DNA of 64,000 bases from Pedobacter cryoconitis (lineage in GTDB: Bacteria > Bacteroidota > Bacteroidia > Sphingobacteriales > Sphingobacteriaceae), in the NCBI RefSeq assembly GCF_014200605.1, contig NZ_JACHCE010000012.1, positions 4,283-68,282 on the forward strand, written 5' to 3'. A program made the translations under genes and the position numbers. Every line of letters starts with the position of its first letter. Position 1 is the first letter of the stretch. Under the pieces are notes generated by a model. It was not told the DNA's origin and did not search any database. It saw only the letters and a program-made list of their open reading frames with translations. Shown in pieces: positions 1 through 7,955 of the stretch.

Positions 1-1
1 T

Positions 2-958
2 GATGCAGCAGCAGTTAATATCGCTGATACTGCTCCTACAGGAACAACCATTAGCAGCTGGACTGCGATAACTTCTGCAGGGGTAACTTATCCGAATGCT
101 TCGGGTACTGGCAACCTGAACGAAACACTGATTACTTTAGGTAACGGAAAAACTGCTACCTATGAAGTAACCGTTCAGACACCAACAACCTTCACAGGTA
201 CTCTGAGCAACTCGGTAACAGCAACCAGTACAACTCCTGACCCTACCCCAGGCCCTTGTACTACCTGTACAACTGCGCCAATCAGCTCAAGCCCTCAAGC
301 AGCACTGACTGTTGTAAAAACACTGAAAGATCCTGCTCAGAAAAACTTCATCGCAGGAGATGCAGTAGTTTACACCATTAAAGTGACCAACAGCGGGCCA
401 AATGATGCACTGGACGTTAATATCAGGGATAAAGCTCCTGTGGGAACTACGATTACAAAATGGTCTGCTATACCTGTAACCGGTTTGACCTACCCTAATA
501 TTGGTGGAACAACAGACCTCAATGAAACCATAGCTGTTATACCAAACGGATTGACAGCAGTTTACGAAGTCACCGTTCAGACACCAGTTAATTTCACAGG
601 TAGTTTAACGAATACAGTAGCCGTAAGTAGCAGAACGAATAACCCTAATTCTTCGATCTGTCCTAATTGTACAACCGATCCAATCAATTCAGTTCTGCCT
701 GACATTATCATTCCAAACGTAATTACACCAGATGGTGATGGTAAAAATGACAGGTTTGTTATCGTCGGAATTGAACATTATCCAGGATCTGTACTCTTTA
801 TTTATAACAGATGGGGTAACCAGGTTTACAGCGCTACTAATTATGACAATAGCTGGACGGGTGATGGCTTAAGCGGAGGTACTTATTATTATGTACTTCA
901 AATTAAAACAGGCCAGAGCACCAAAAGCTATAAAGGTTGGATTGAATTATTAAAATAA
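2..958 (+). CDS. DUF11-repeat surface adhesin, C-terminal part, with T9SS type B sorting domain (5' end outside window)
   Basis: This frame is open from base 2 and ends at TAA 956-958, so only the last 318 residues of a larger secreted protein are seen. It holds two copies of a beta-sandwich repeat of the DUF11 type with a period of 134 residues (402 bp): the motif beginning DAAAVNIADTAP recurs as DALDVNIRDKAP, and both copies carry TYEVTVQTP-like and CxxC stretches (CTTC, CPNC). The last ~85 residues (IIIPNVITPDGDGKNDRF, then FIYNRWGNQVY and a C-terminal GW.ELLK) match the gliding-motility/CHU_C C-terminal domain that sends proteins through the type IX secretion system. The next two genes encode a PorP/SprF-like and an OmpA-like protein, the usual partners of such type B cargo. 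Function as adhesin is inferred. Confidence 0.9.
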   Translation, partial: DAAAVNIADTAPTGTTISSWTAITSAGVTYPNASGTGNLNETLITLGNGKTATYEVTVQTPTTFTGTLSNSVTATSTTPDPTPGPCTTCTTAPISSSPQAALTVVKTLKDPAQKNFIAGDAVVYTIKVTNSGPNDALDVNIRDKAPVGTTITKWSAIPVTGLTYPNIGGTTDLNETIAVIPNGLTAVYEVTVQTPVNFTGSLTNTVAVSSRTNNPNSSICPNCTTDPINSVLPDIIIPNVITPDGDGKNDRFVIVGIEHYPGSVLFIYNRWGNQVYSATNYDNSWTGDGLSGGTYYYVLQIKTGQSTKSYKGWIELLK

Positions 959-972
959 CAGAACAATAGATC

Positions 973-998
973 GAGTCCCGGTAATCCCCCCGGGACTC
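973..998 (+). terminator. Hairpin between adhesin and porP-like gene
   Basis: Perfect 9-bp inverted repeat GAGTCCCGG / CCGGGACTC around an 8-nt loop, followed by only a weak T-run (cttataaaa). It probably acts as a partial terminator or an mRNA-stabilising 3' structure between the adhesin and the downstream genes of the same cassette. Confidence 0.5.
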
Positions 999-1016
999 TT
1001 ATAAAAGACTTATATT

Positions 1017-2042
1017 ATGAGAAAGGTTAGATTAATGAGATCGAAACTGTTTTTACTGTTGTTCTTTACAACTTCCAGCCTGGTAGCCACTGCGCAACAG
1101 GATATACAGTTTAGTCAGTATATATTTAATGGTTTAAGTGTTAACCCTGCCTATGCGGGTTACAAGGAAGACATGTTTCTGAATACGACTTACAGAAAAC
1201 AATGGGTCAGTTTTCCCGGAGCCCCGGAAACCGGGACAGCATCCATTGATGGTGTTGCAAATTTATCCGGCAGTAAAACTGTAGGATTAGGTGCCCAGGT
1301 ATTATGGGATAAATTGGGCCCCCAGCAATCCTTATCTTTCTATGGTTCTTATGCTTATAGGATAAGATTAAATGCTGCCGACGATAGCAGACTATCCTTA
1401 GGTTTAGGTATTGGCATCAATCAGTATTCTATTGATGGAAATAAATTTGCACCTATTGATCAGAATGACCCGAATATTCCGACCGGTAAAGTAAGTACCT
1501 TAAAGCCTAATGCAAATTTTGGTGTTTTCTATTATAACCCAACATTTTATGCCGGGATATCTGTGCTGGACCTGTTTCCAAATAATATGTATGATAATAT
1601 CTTTATAGGAAGTAATAACTATGGCAATCTTTCTATTAAGAAAACCCGTCATTATTATTTTACTGCCGGCACCATGCTCAATCTATCGACGGATATCAAG
1701 CTGAAACCTTCAATCATGCTGAAAGATGATTTCAAAGGTCCTACCAATATTGACTTCAACGCTTTCTTCTTATTTGGTGAACGCCTCTGGCTGGGTGGTT
1801 CTTATCGCACAGGAGTTAAATTATGGACCAAAAGTAACTTGCAGAGCAATTTAGAGAATGCAGATGCCATGAGTGTGATGATAGAACTTATGGCAACAGA
1901 CAGATTACGATTAGGTTATGCTTACGACTTTACAACCAGTAAACTCGCCAATTATCAAAGTGGAACACATGAAATATCTATTGGATATTTATTATTCAAC
2001 AAGAGAAGAGGAGAAAGGATAAGCAGTCCTCGTTATTTCTAA
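1017..2042 (+). CDS. PorP/SprF family type IX secretion system membrane protein
   Basis: A 341-residue outer-membrane protein of the PorP/SprF family. An N-terminal signal peptide (hydrophobic LFLLLFF core, cleavage near ATAQ) is followed by the family's opening QDIQFSQY, the SVNPAYAGY motif and the RKQWVSFPGAP segment, then alternating beta-strand sequence ending in GYLLFNKRR. Members are encoded next to type B T9SS cargo and anchor or export their partner. It lies 58 bp after the adhesin and 28 bp before the OmpA-like gene, the canonical cassette order. A second in-frame ATG at 1035 would shorten the signal peptide only and cannot be excluded. Confidence 0.93.
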   Translation: MRKVRLMRSKLFLLLFFTTSSLVATAQQDIQFSQYIFNGLSVNPAYAGYKEDMFLNTTYRKQWVSFPGAPETGTASIDGVANLSGSKTVGLGAQVLWDKLGPQQSLSFYGSYAYRIRLNAADDSRLSLGLGIGINQYSIDGNKFAPIDQNDPNIPTGKVSTLKPNANFGVFYYNPTFYAGISVLDLFPNNMYDNIFIGSNNYGNLSIKKTRHYYFTAGTMLNLSTDIKLKPSIMLKDDFKGPTNIDFNAFFLFGERLWLGGSYRTGVKLWTKSNLQSNLENADAMSVMIELMATDRLRLGYAYDFTTSKLANYQSGTHEISIGYLLFNKRRGERISSPRYF

Positions 2043-2070
2043 TCAAAAGGATCAATTTAATTCAGAATAC

Positions 2071-3816
2071 ATGTATAGAATTATAAGATATTATAGCGGA
2101 TTATCATTAATTGTGATCATCTCCAGTTTAACTGTAAATGCTCAGGACCAGAAACCGATCCTGAAAATAGCCGATGAACATTACGACCGGTATGAATACA
2201 AACTGGCTATCCCTTTTTATGAAAGACTGGTTAAAAGGAAAAATGTAAAAACTGTTTTACTGGAAAAACTGGCGTCGAGTTATCTCGGAATAAATAATTA
2301 TCAGAAATCTGCAGAATTATATAAATTGATTATCACACGAAGTGATGCAAATCCCATCTCCTATCTGAATTATGGAGATATGCTGAAAAGCACAGGAAAC
2401 TATACTAAAGCAAAAGAAATCTATTCACTTTATAAACAAAAAGGGATAATAGATGTAACCGCAAGAGTTGCAGGTAGCGATTCCGCAGCAGTTTGGTTAA
2501 GCAAACCTACGTCAGATCATATCAGCAACCTCAAGGCTGTCAATACTCCTTCTTCGGAATGGGGAGCAGTTCCAGGCAGAGATAATACTATAATTTTCAC
2601 TTCTGATTCTTTACGTTACACCCTGTTTGATAAAAAAGATAAGCCCAATAAAAACATTTATAACCGCACAGGCAGAAGTTTTCAAAAACTATATACTTAT
2701 ACTGCTGGTGAACAGTCAGCGATCAAACAGTTTTCCAAAACAATTAATGATTTCAAGTACCATGCCGGCCCTGTAGTATTCAGTGAGGATCAACAAACAG
2801 CTTATTTCACAATCACCAATACTTATCCTATTCCACATAAAAAAGATAAGGTCCGCAACTTTTATGGTTCAAGACGTCTGGAATTATATAGTAGCAGATT
2901 CAAAGACGGACAATGGCAAACACCTGTGCCTTTTGCCTTTAATGGTGCATCCAATTTCTCTGTCGGTCATGCTGCGCTGAGTAAAGACGGGAATATTTTA
3001 TATTTCGCAAGTGATATGCCAGGTGGGATTGGGAAAACAGATATCTGGTATAGCGAAAAGGCAAGTGATGGAAGCTGGGGAACTCCTAAAAACTGCGGAC
3101 CAGTTATTAATACAACAGAAGATGAAGAATTTCCAACTATAGCAGCAGATGTTCTGTATTTCTCCAGTAAAGGGCATGCAGGCATGGGTGGTTTTGATAT
3201 TTTCAGTAGCCAGGGGCAAAAAGATCAATGGTCAGTTGCCTTAAACCAGAGAACTCCTCTAAACTCTCAGGGTGATGATTTCTATTTAGTAATGAAAGAT
3301 CAGACCTCAGGTTATTTTGCATCTAACAGGCCAGGTGGTGCAGGTGATGATGATATTTACACCTACAATAAACAAGTTATACTTCCGGTTGTTCCGGAAA
3401 AACCAGTTGCTCCTCCGGTTATCTCACCGGTTATACCCGTAGTGGTGGTAAAAAAACCAAAAAAAGGAGAAAAATTCATTATTCATTATGATTTTGATCA
3501 ATCTAAAATCAGACCGGATGCCAGCCTTATATTAGATAGTTTAGCAGGATTAATGCATAAATATCCTCAAATGTCTATTCGCCTTTCTTCTTATACCGAT
3601 TCCAGAGGAAAAGTTGCTTATAATATAGCGCTCTCTCAAAAAAGAGCAAAAACTGCTTTAACCTACCTGCTTAGCAAAGGAGTCTCTGCACAACGGTTTA
3701 AGACAAAGGGATACGGTAAAATTCACCTGTTAAACGACTGCAAAAATGGAATTAACTGTACAGAAAAAGAACATCAGGTGAACAGAAGAACTGAAATTGT
3801 AATCGTAAGCATCTAG
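2071..3816 (+). CDS. OmpA-family protein with TPR and PD40 beta-propeller (PorE-like)
   Basis: A 581-residue secreted envelope protein. After a signal peptide (SLIVIISSLTVNAQ) come TPR-like helices (about residues 25-150), a PD40/WD40-like propeller region with repeated YFASD, FPTIAAD and YFASNRPGG motifs (about 190-425), a Pro/Val-rich linker, and a C-terminal OmpA peptidoglycan-binding domain (about 468-581) with YDFDQSKI, SSYTDSRG and a closing NRRTEIV. The domain order matches PorE-like proteins coupled to PorP/SprF in T9SS loci, thought to tie the outer-membrane assembly to peptidoglycan. It is the third gene of the cassette and is followed by a strong terminator. Confidence 0.92.
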   Translation: MYRIIRYYSGLSLIVIISSLTVNAQDQKPILKIADEHYDRYEYKLAIPFYERLVKRKNVKTVLLEKLASSYLGINNYQKSAELYKLIITRSDANPISYLNYGDMLKSTGNYTKAKEIYSLYKQKGIIDVTARVAGSDSAAVWLSKPTSDHISNLKAVNTPSSEWGAVPGRDNTIIFTSDSLRYTLFDKKDKPNKNIYNRTGRSFQKLYTYTAGEQSAIKQFSKTINDFKYHAGPVVFSEDQQTAYFTITNTYPIPHKKDKVRNFYGSRRLELYSSRFKDGQWQTPVPFAFNGASNFSVGHAALSKDGNILYFASDMPGGIGKTDIWYSEKASDGSWGTPKNCGPVINTTEDEEFPTIAADVLYFSSKGHAGMGGFDIFSSQGQKDQWSVALNQRTPLNSQGDDFYLVMKDQTSGYFASNRPGGAGDDDIYTYNKQVILPVVPEKPVAPPVISPVIPVVVVKKPKKGEKFIIHYDFDQSKIRPDASLILDSLAGLMHKYPQMSIRLSSYTDSRGKVAYNIALSQKRAKTALTYLLSKGVSAQRFKTKGYGKIHLLNDCKNGINCTEKEHQVNRRTEIVIVSI

Positions 3817-3855
3817 TTCAATTCTATCTCCGGTCTGCTAAAACATAGCATAAAT

Positions 3856-3885
3856 AAAAGCCAGGTTATTCACTCTGGCTTTTTT
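3856..3885 (+). terminator. Rho-independent terminator of the adhesin cassette
   Basis: Stem AAAAGCCAG / CTGGCTTTTT with a 10-nt loop and a terminal T-run, 40 bp after the OmpA-like gene stop. Confidence 0.85.
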
Positions 3886-4102
3886 AATATAAAAAGATCC
3901 AATAATTGAATTAGCTTAATTCTTGAAAGAGCCGGTTCAAGAATATGATCAAATGGAATGATTAATGTATTACATAAATACCATGAGTTAAGAACCATAT
4001 CAAAATTGTATATTGTTCTTAACATTTTATAATGCAAATTAACTATTTATCTATCTCATGCCCTGCCAATCTAATAATTATCATAGAGGAGCATCTCAAA
4101 AT

Positions 4103-6130
4103 ATGCTCATATTCTTGTTGCTGATCTATAGTTTAATTTTAATGTCATGCCATCAGGCTATAGAAGAACCCCCAAATCATCAGGCTCACTTTGATACCGT
4201 CATCAATCAGACAACAACTTTAACCGGGAATGGCCACTATAAAAAAGCAATATCTTTTTTGGACTCAGCATATAGCATTTTTCCAAATCCTGGTGTTAAT
4301 GATATTTACAGGAAATATGAGAATCTGATTAATATCTATCTGCATGATGATATCGATACCTATAAAGCCGAATTATATACAGACAGTATCTTTCAACTCT
4401 TAAAAAACAAAGAAACTATTTATAAAAATGAATACGCCAACAACCTCTTTTTTAGGGGCGAAGTTTTAATGGCAGAAAAAAGGTACACTGAAGCTTTCAA
4501 GGTATATGATGATGGAAAGTCTTTTGTAAAGAAAAATCTGGATAACTGTTCACTATCCATTTTCAGCAATAAGTTAGGACTGGTCAGATTTAGTCAGGAA
4601 CAATATCAAACAGCAATTCCATTCTTTAAAGAAGCAATAAAAGAGAATAAGGATTGTAAACCAACTACAGGCTTTGACTATCTGTTTATCTTTCCCCAAA
4701 CCTATCTTAATACTATTGCAATGTGTTTTGAGAAATCCAGACAACCCGACAGTGCGATTATATACTACAAAAAAGCACTTGATTTTATAGCGGTCAGGAA
4801 AGGTCTCTTCCCCCATAGGCAATCCTTTATATCTTCTGCAAATGGTATTATATATGGGAACCTGGGAGGTATTTATGCGAAGAAAAATAATTATGGACAA
4901 GCGGTAAATTATCTGACACAAAGTATATCAATTAATGACCATCCCGGATATGATATCCGGGATGCACAAACGGCCAAATTAAAACTAGCGGCACTATATA
5001 TTAATCATTCAGATTTCAAAGAAGCAGATCGTCTTTTAAATGAACTACATACCTATCTGTCCAGTAAGCCGGGTTTAAACCAGGTGAATATCAATATGAG
5101 ATTAAAGTGGTTTAAACTCAAATATGAGTACCATAATAAAAGAAAGGAAAAGCTTATAGCCTACCCCTATCTGCAGCATTATGATAAAGAGCGTGATTCA
5201 ATCTACGAGGTCGATAAAGAACTGAAGAATGTAGACATAGATCAGGCATTCAGAGATACGGCACAAAAGTACCGGATGACATTACTGCGAAAAGACAATC
5301 AGTTAAAAACCGCTTATCTATCTGCTGCAATCATCTGTATGCTGATGATCATAATTATCCTTTTCTTTATCTGGGATAATTTAAAACGATCCAGGAAGCT
5401 AAACAAACAGATCAGTGAGCAGAATATAAATATGCAGCGAACCCTGGATTCACTGGAACAAAGTCAGGAGGAAAATGTAAGGATGATGATGATTGTCGCG
5501 CATGACCTTCGTAATCCAATTGGAAATATTACCGCTGTGGCCAATTTAATGCTTGAAGAAGATAACCGGTCTGAAGATGACCTGGAAATGCTGGGTATGA
5601 TAAAAACATCCGGACAAAACTCACTTTTTCTGGTCAATGATTTACTAAAAGCAAACAGCGAAGCAGAGAAACTGCAAAAAGAACCAGTCGACTTATATGT
5701 CCTGCTAAATTATTGTGTAAACCTGCTTAGTCACAAGGCAAAAGAAAAAAATCAGCAAATTATGCTGTATGCATTACATGTAACGATTTCCCTGAACACA
5801 GAAAAAATGTGGAGGGTGATGAGCAATCTCCTCGGTAATGCGATTAAGTTTAGCCCGGAACTCGCCACAATTACAGTAAAGATGGAAGAACGAAAGAATT
5901 CTGTGCTTATAGCTATAGTGGATCATGGTATTGGCGTGCCTGAAGCTATTCAACATAAGATCTTTGATATGTTTGGACAAGCAAAAAGATCAGGTACTGC
6001 TGGAGAAGAACCTTTTGGACTTGGACTTGCTATTTCAAAACAAATTATAGAGAATCACGGAGGGCATATCTGGGTAGAAAGTGAACCCACTCAAGGATCG
6101 ACATTCTATGTAGAACTTCCGCTTAGTTAA
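4103..6130 (+). CDS. TPR-containing sensor histidine kinase (orphan)
   Basis: Hybrid architecture: N-terminal hydrophobic signal ending LILMSC (possible lipobox), a helical TPR sensor region (about residues 20-390), one membrane span (AIICMLMIIIILFFIW), then HisKA and HATPase_c domains. The phospho-acceptor is in the H-box VAHDLRNPIGN, the N-box is NLLGNAIKF, and the G-boxes are DHGIGVP and FGLGLAI. The frame is open from ATG 4058, but I choose ATG 4103 because the signal sequence starts directly there and the 15 extra residues are polar. No response regulator gene lies beside it, so its partner is elsewhere. Its stop overlaps that of the symporter on the other strand by 3-4 bp. Ligand unknown. 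Confidence 0.9.
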   Translation: MLIFLLLIYSLILMSCHQAIEEPPNHQAHFDTVINQTTTLTGNGHYKKAISFLDSAYSIFPNPGVNDIYRKYENLINIYLHDDIDTYKAELYTDSIFQLLKNKETIYKNEYANNLFFRGEVLMAEKRYTEAFKVYDDGKSFVKKNLDNCSLSIFSNKLGLVRFSQEQYQTAIPFFKEAIKENKDCKPTTGFDYLFIFPQTYLNTIAMCFEKSRQPDSAIIYYKKALDFIAVRKGLFPHRQSFISSANGIIYGNLGGIYAKKNNYGQAVNYLTQSISINDHPGYDIRDAQTAKLKLAALYINHSDFKEADRLLNELHTYLSSKPGLNQVNINMRLKWFKLKYEYHNKRKEKLIAYPYLQHYDKERDSIYEVDKELKNVDIDQAFRDTAQKYRMTLLRKDNQLKTAYLSAAIICMLMIIIILFFIWDNLKRSRKLNKQISEQNINMQRTLDSLEQSQEENVRMMMIVAHDLRNPIGNITAVANLMLEEDNRSEDDLEMLGMIKTSGQNSLFLVNDLLKANSEAEKLQKEPVDLYVLLNYCVNLLSHKAKEKNQQIMLYALHVTISLNTEKMWRVMSNLLGNAIKFSPELATITVKMEERKNSVLIAIVDHGIGVPEAIQHKIFDMFGQAKRSGTAGEEPFGLGLAISKQIIENHGGHIWVESEPTQGSTFYVELPLS

Positions 6131-7827
6131 GAAGACACAGCCCCTTTCTTCTTGAGTACCTGCTCAAATAACAATGAAAACAATACAACCAGTAAACATC
6201 CGATTACATTAAGCCATAAATAAGCTACTACTTTTTGAAAACCTAAAATACAGACTATGACCTCAGTCAGAATAGCCGCATAAAATACCGCTCTTCCATT
6301 CACATGTTTTAGATAAAAAGCTACTAAAAATACCCCCAGGATAGTACCGTAAATATAAGAACCCAGAATATTAACAGCCTCGATCAGATTTCCTATTTTA
6401 CTCGCATACAATGCCATTGCAATACATACTATGCCCCAGATTACTGTTGACCATCTTGACGCGTTCAAATAGTTTTCTTCTGTTGCATTCTTATTAATTA
6501 ATCTTTTATAAATGTCAATCACACTGGTCGAAGCCAGAGAATTTAAAGCACTTGCAGTAGATCCCATAGAAGCCAAAAAGATAATTGCAATTAATAACCC
6601 TATCAGGCCTTTAGGCAAATACTTAGTTACGAAGCTTAGAAATATATAATTATTATCATTGACATCAGCACCGGGATCATTGACCAGCATTAGGTCAGTC
6701 ACCTGTTTACGTACAACCTTTGTTTGCTCATCTGCTTTCTTTAATGCAATTCTCTGCTGATCAATCACAGATTTATTGTCTTGTTCTAAAGCTGTGTTTA
6801 ATTTATTAACCTCGGCCTGTTTCTCTTCAAATGCTTTTTCATAATTCTTTTTCAAACGGTTAAGCTCAGGATTATATTTACTCTTTTCCAGCTTATTCAA
6901 TTCAAAACTATTAAAGAATACAGGCGGTTTATTGTACTGATAAAAAGTAAAAACCAATACCCCAATTAAAAGAATCATAAACTGCATTGGGATTTTCACC
7001 AGTCCATTCATCAGTAAACCCAAACGGCTCTGACTAACAGATGCACCTGTCAGGTATCTGCCCACCTGACTCTGATCTGTTCCAAAATAAGATAACTGGA
7101 GAAAAAAACCACCAATTAAACCGCTCCAGACTGTATACGGATTATTCCAGTCAAACTTAAAGTCAATCGCATTTGTACGTCCCATTTTTCCGGCAATACT
7201 AATAGCTTTGCTGAACCCTATATCTCCAGGAAGCAAATGAACGACCATAATACCCGCAGCAAATAATCCGCAAAAAATAATACTCATTTGCAACATCTGC
7301 GTATAAGAAACAGCTTTAGTACCACCATAAACAGTATAAGCAACGACAATACTACCAATTAAAAGTGTGGTAAAAGTGGGGTTAATATCCAGAATAGTTG
7401 AAAGAATGATAGAAGGCGCATAAATTGTAATCCCAGTAGACAAACCTCTTTGTATTAAAAAAAGAAAAGCTGTCAATGCCCTTGTTTTCAAATCAAAGCG
7501 CTGTTCCAGGTACTCATAAGCCGTATATACTTTTAACCGGTGGAAAATAGGGACAAAGGTCACGCACAATACAATCATCGCCAGTGGCAAACCGAAATAG
7601 AACTGTACGAAACTCATTCCTGAAGAATAAGCAAGACCTGGTGCAGATAAAAAGGTAATCGCACTGGCCTGAGTAGCCATTACAGATAGACAAACACTAT
7701 ACCATGGTAAAGATCTGTTTCCAAGTAAATATCCATTAATGTCTTTTGCACCCCTGCTTTTATAGACGCCATAAGCGACAATTGTAATCAGTGTGCAGCA
7801 TAAAACAGCCCAGTCAATATAACTCAT
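6127..7827 (-). CDS. Sodium:solute symporter family protein with coiled-coil insertion
   Basis: A 566-residue inner-membrane transporter of the SSS family, recognisable by GYLLGNRSLPW near the N-terminus, the ASAITFLSAPG segment and the SxTSALNSLAS-type motif late in the protein. Between two membrane spans, about residues 309-379, there is a long charged, heptad-like insertion (ELNKLEKSKYNPELNRLKK and onward) that is not part of the transport core. Substrate is not evident; the operon context with a PIG-L deacetylase suggests an amino sugar, sialic acid or similar deacetylation product. Its ATG overlaps the stop of the preceding 43-codon gene (ATGA), so the two are probably translationally coupled. 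Confidence 0.93.
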   Translation of the reverse strand: MSYIDWAVLCCTLITIVAYGVYKSRGAKDINGYLLGNRSLPWYSVCLSVMATQASAITFLSAPGLAYSSGMSFVQFYFGLPLAMIVLCVTFVPIFHRLKVYTAYEYLEQRFDLKTRALTAFLFLIQRGLSTGITIYAPSIILSTILDINPTFTTLLIGSIVVAYTVYGGTKAVSYTQMLQMSIIFCGLFAAGIMVVHLLPGDIGFSKAISIAGKMGRTNAIDFKFDWNNPYTVWSGLIGGFFLQLSYFGTDQSQVGRYLTGASVSQSRLGLLMNGLVKIPMQFMILLIGVLVFTFYQYNKPPVFFNSFELNKLEKSKYNPELNRLKKNYEKAFEEKQAEVNKLNTALEQDNKSVIDQQRIALKKADEQTKVVRKQVTDLMLVNDPGADVNDNNYIFLSFVTKYLPKGLIGLLIAIIFLASMGSTASALNSLASTSVIDIYKRLINKNATEENYLNASRWSTVIWGIVCIAMALYASKIGNLIEAVNILGSYIYGTILGVFLVAFYLKHVNGRAVFYAAILTEVIVCILGFQKVVAYLWLNVIGCLLVVLFSLLFEQVLKKKGAVSS

Positions 7828-7955
7828 TCAAAATATCGGGTAAATAGGTAAAAACAAAGGATGAGAAATACCAGCCAGCCTGCCAGTAACAGGTAGAATT
7901 GTTTCCAGCTCTTTACAAAAGGCGGCAATTCTGTATTTCGTTTTCCGGACTCCAT
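7824..7955 (-). CDS. 43-residue single-span membrane peptide between PIG-L deacetylase and symporter
   Basis: Too short for routine ORF calling. The peptide begins MESGKRNTELPPFVKSWKQF, followed by one strongly hydrophobic segment (YLLLAGWLVFLILCFYLF) and a short TRYFE tail. Its ATG overlaps the stop codon of the upstream deacetylase (TAATG) and its TGA overlaps the ATG of the downstream symporter (ATGA). This double overlap is the main evidence that it is translated. The shape, a cytosolic positive/proline-rich N-terminus plus one membrane span, is that of a small auxiliary subunit of a transporter, compare the short partners of some SSS transporters. Function is inferred. Confidence 0.75.
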   Translation of the reverse strand: MESGKRNTELPPFVKSWKQFYLLLAGWLVFLILCFYLFTRYFE

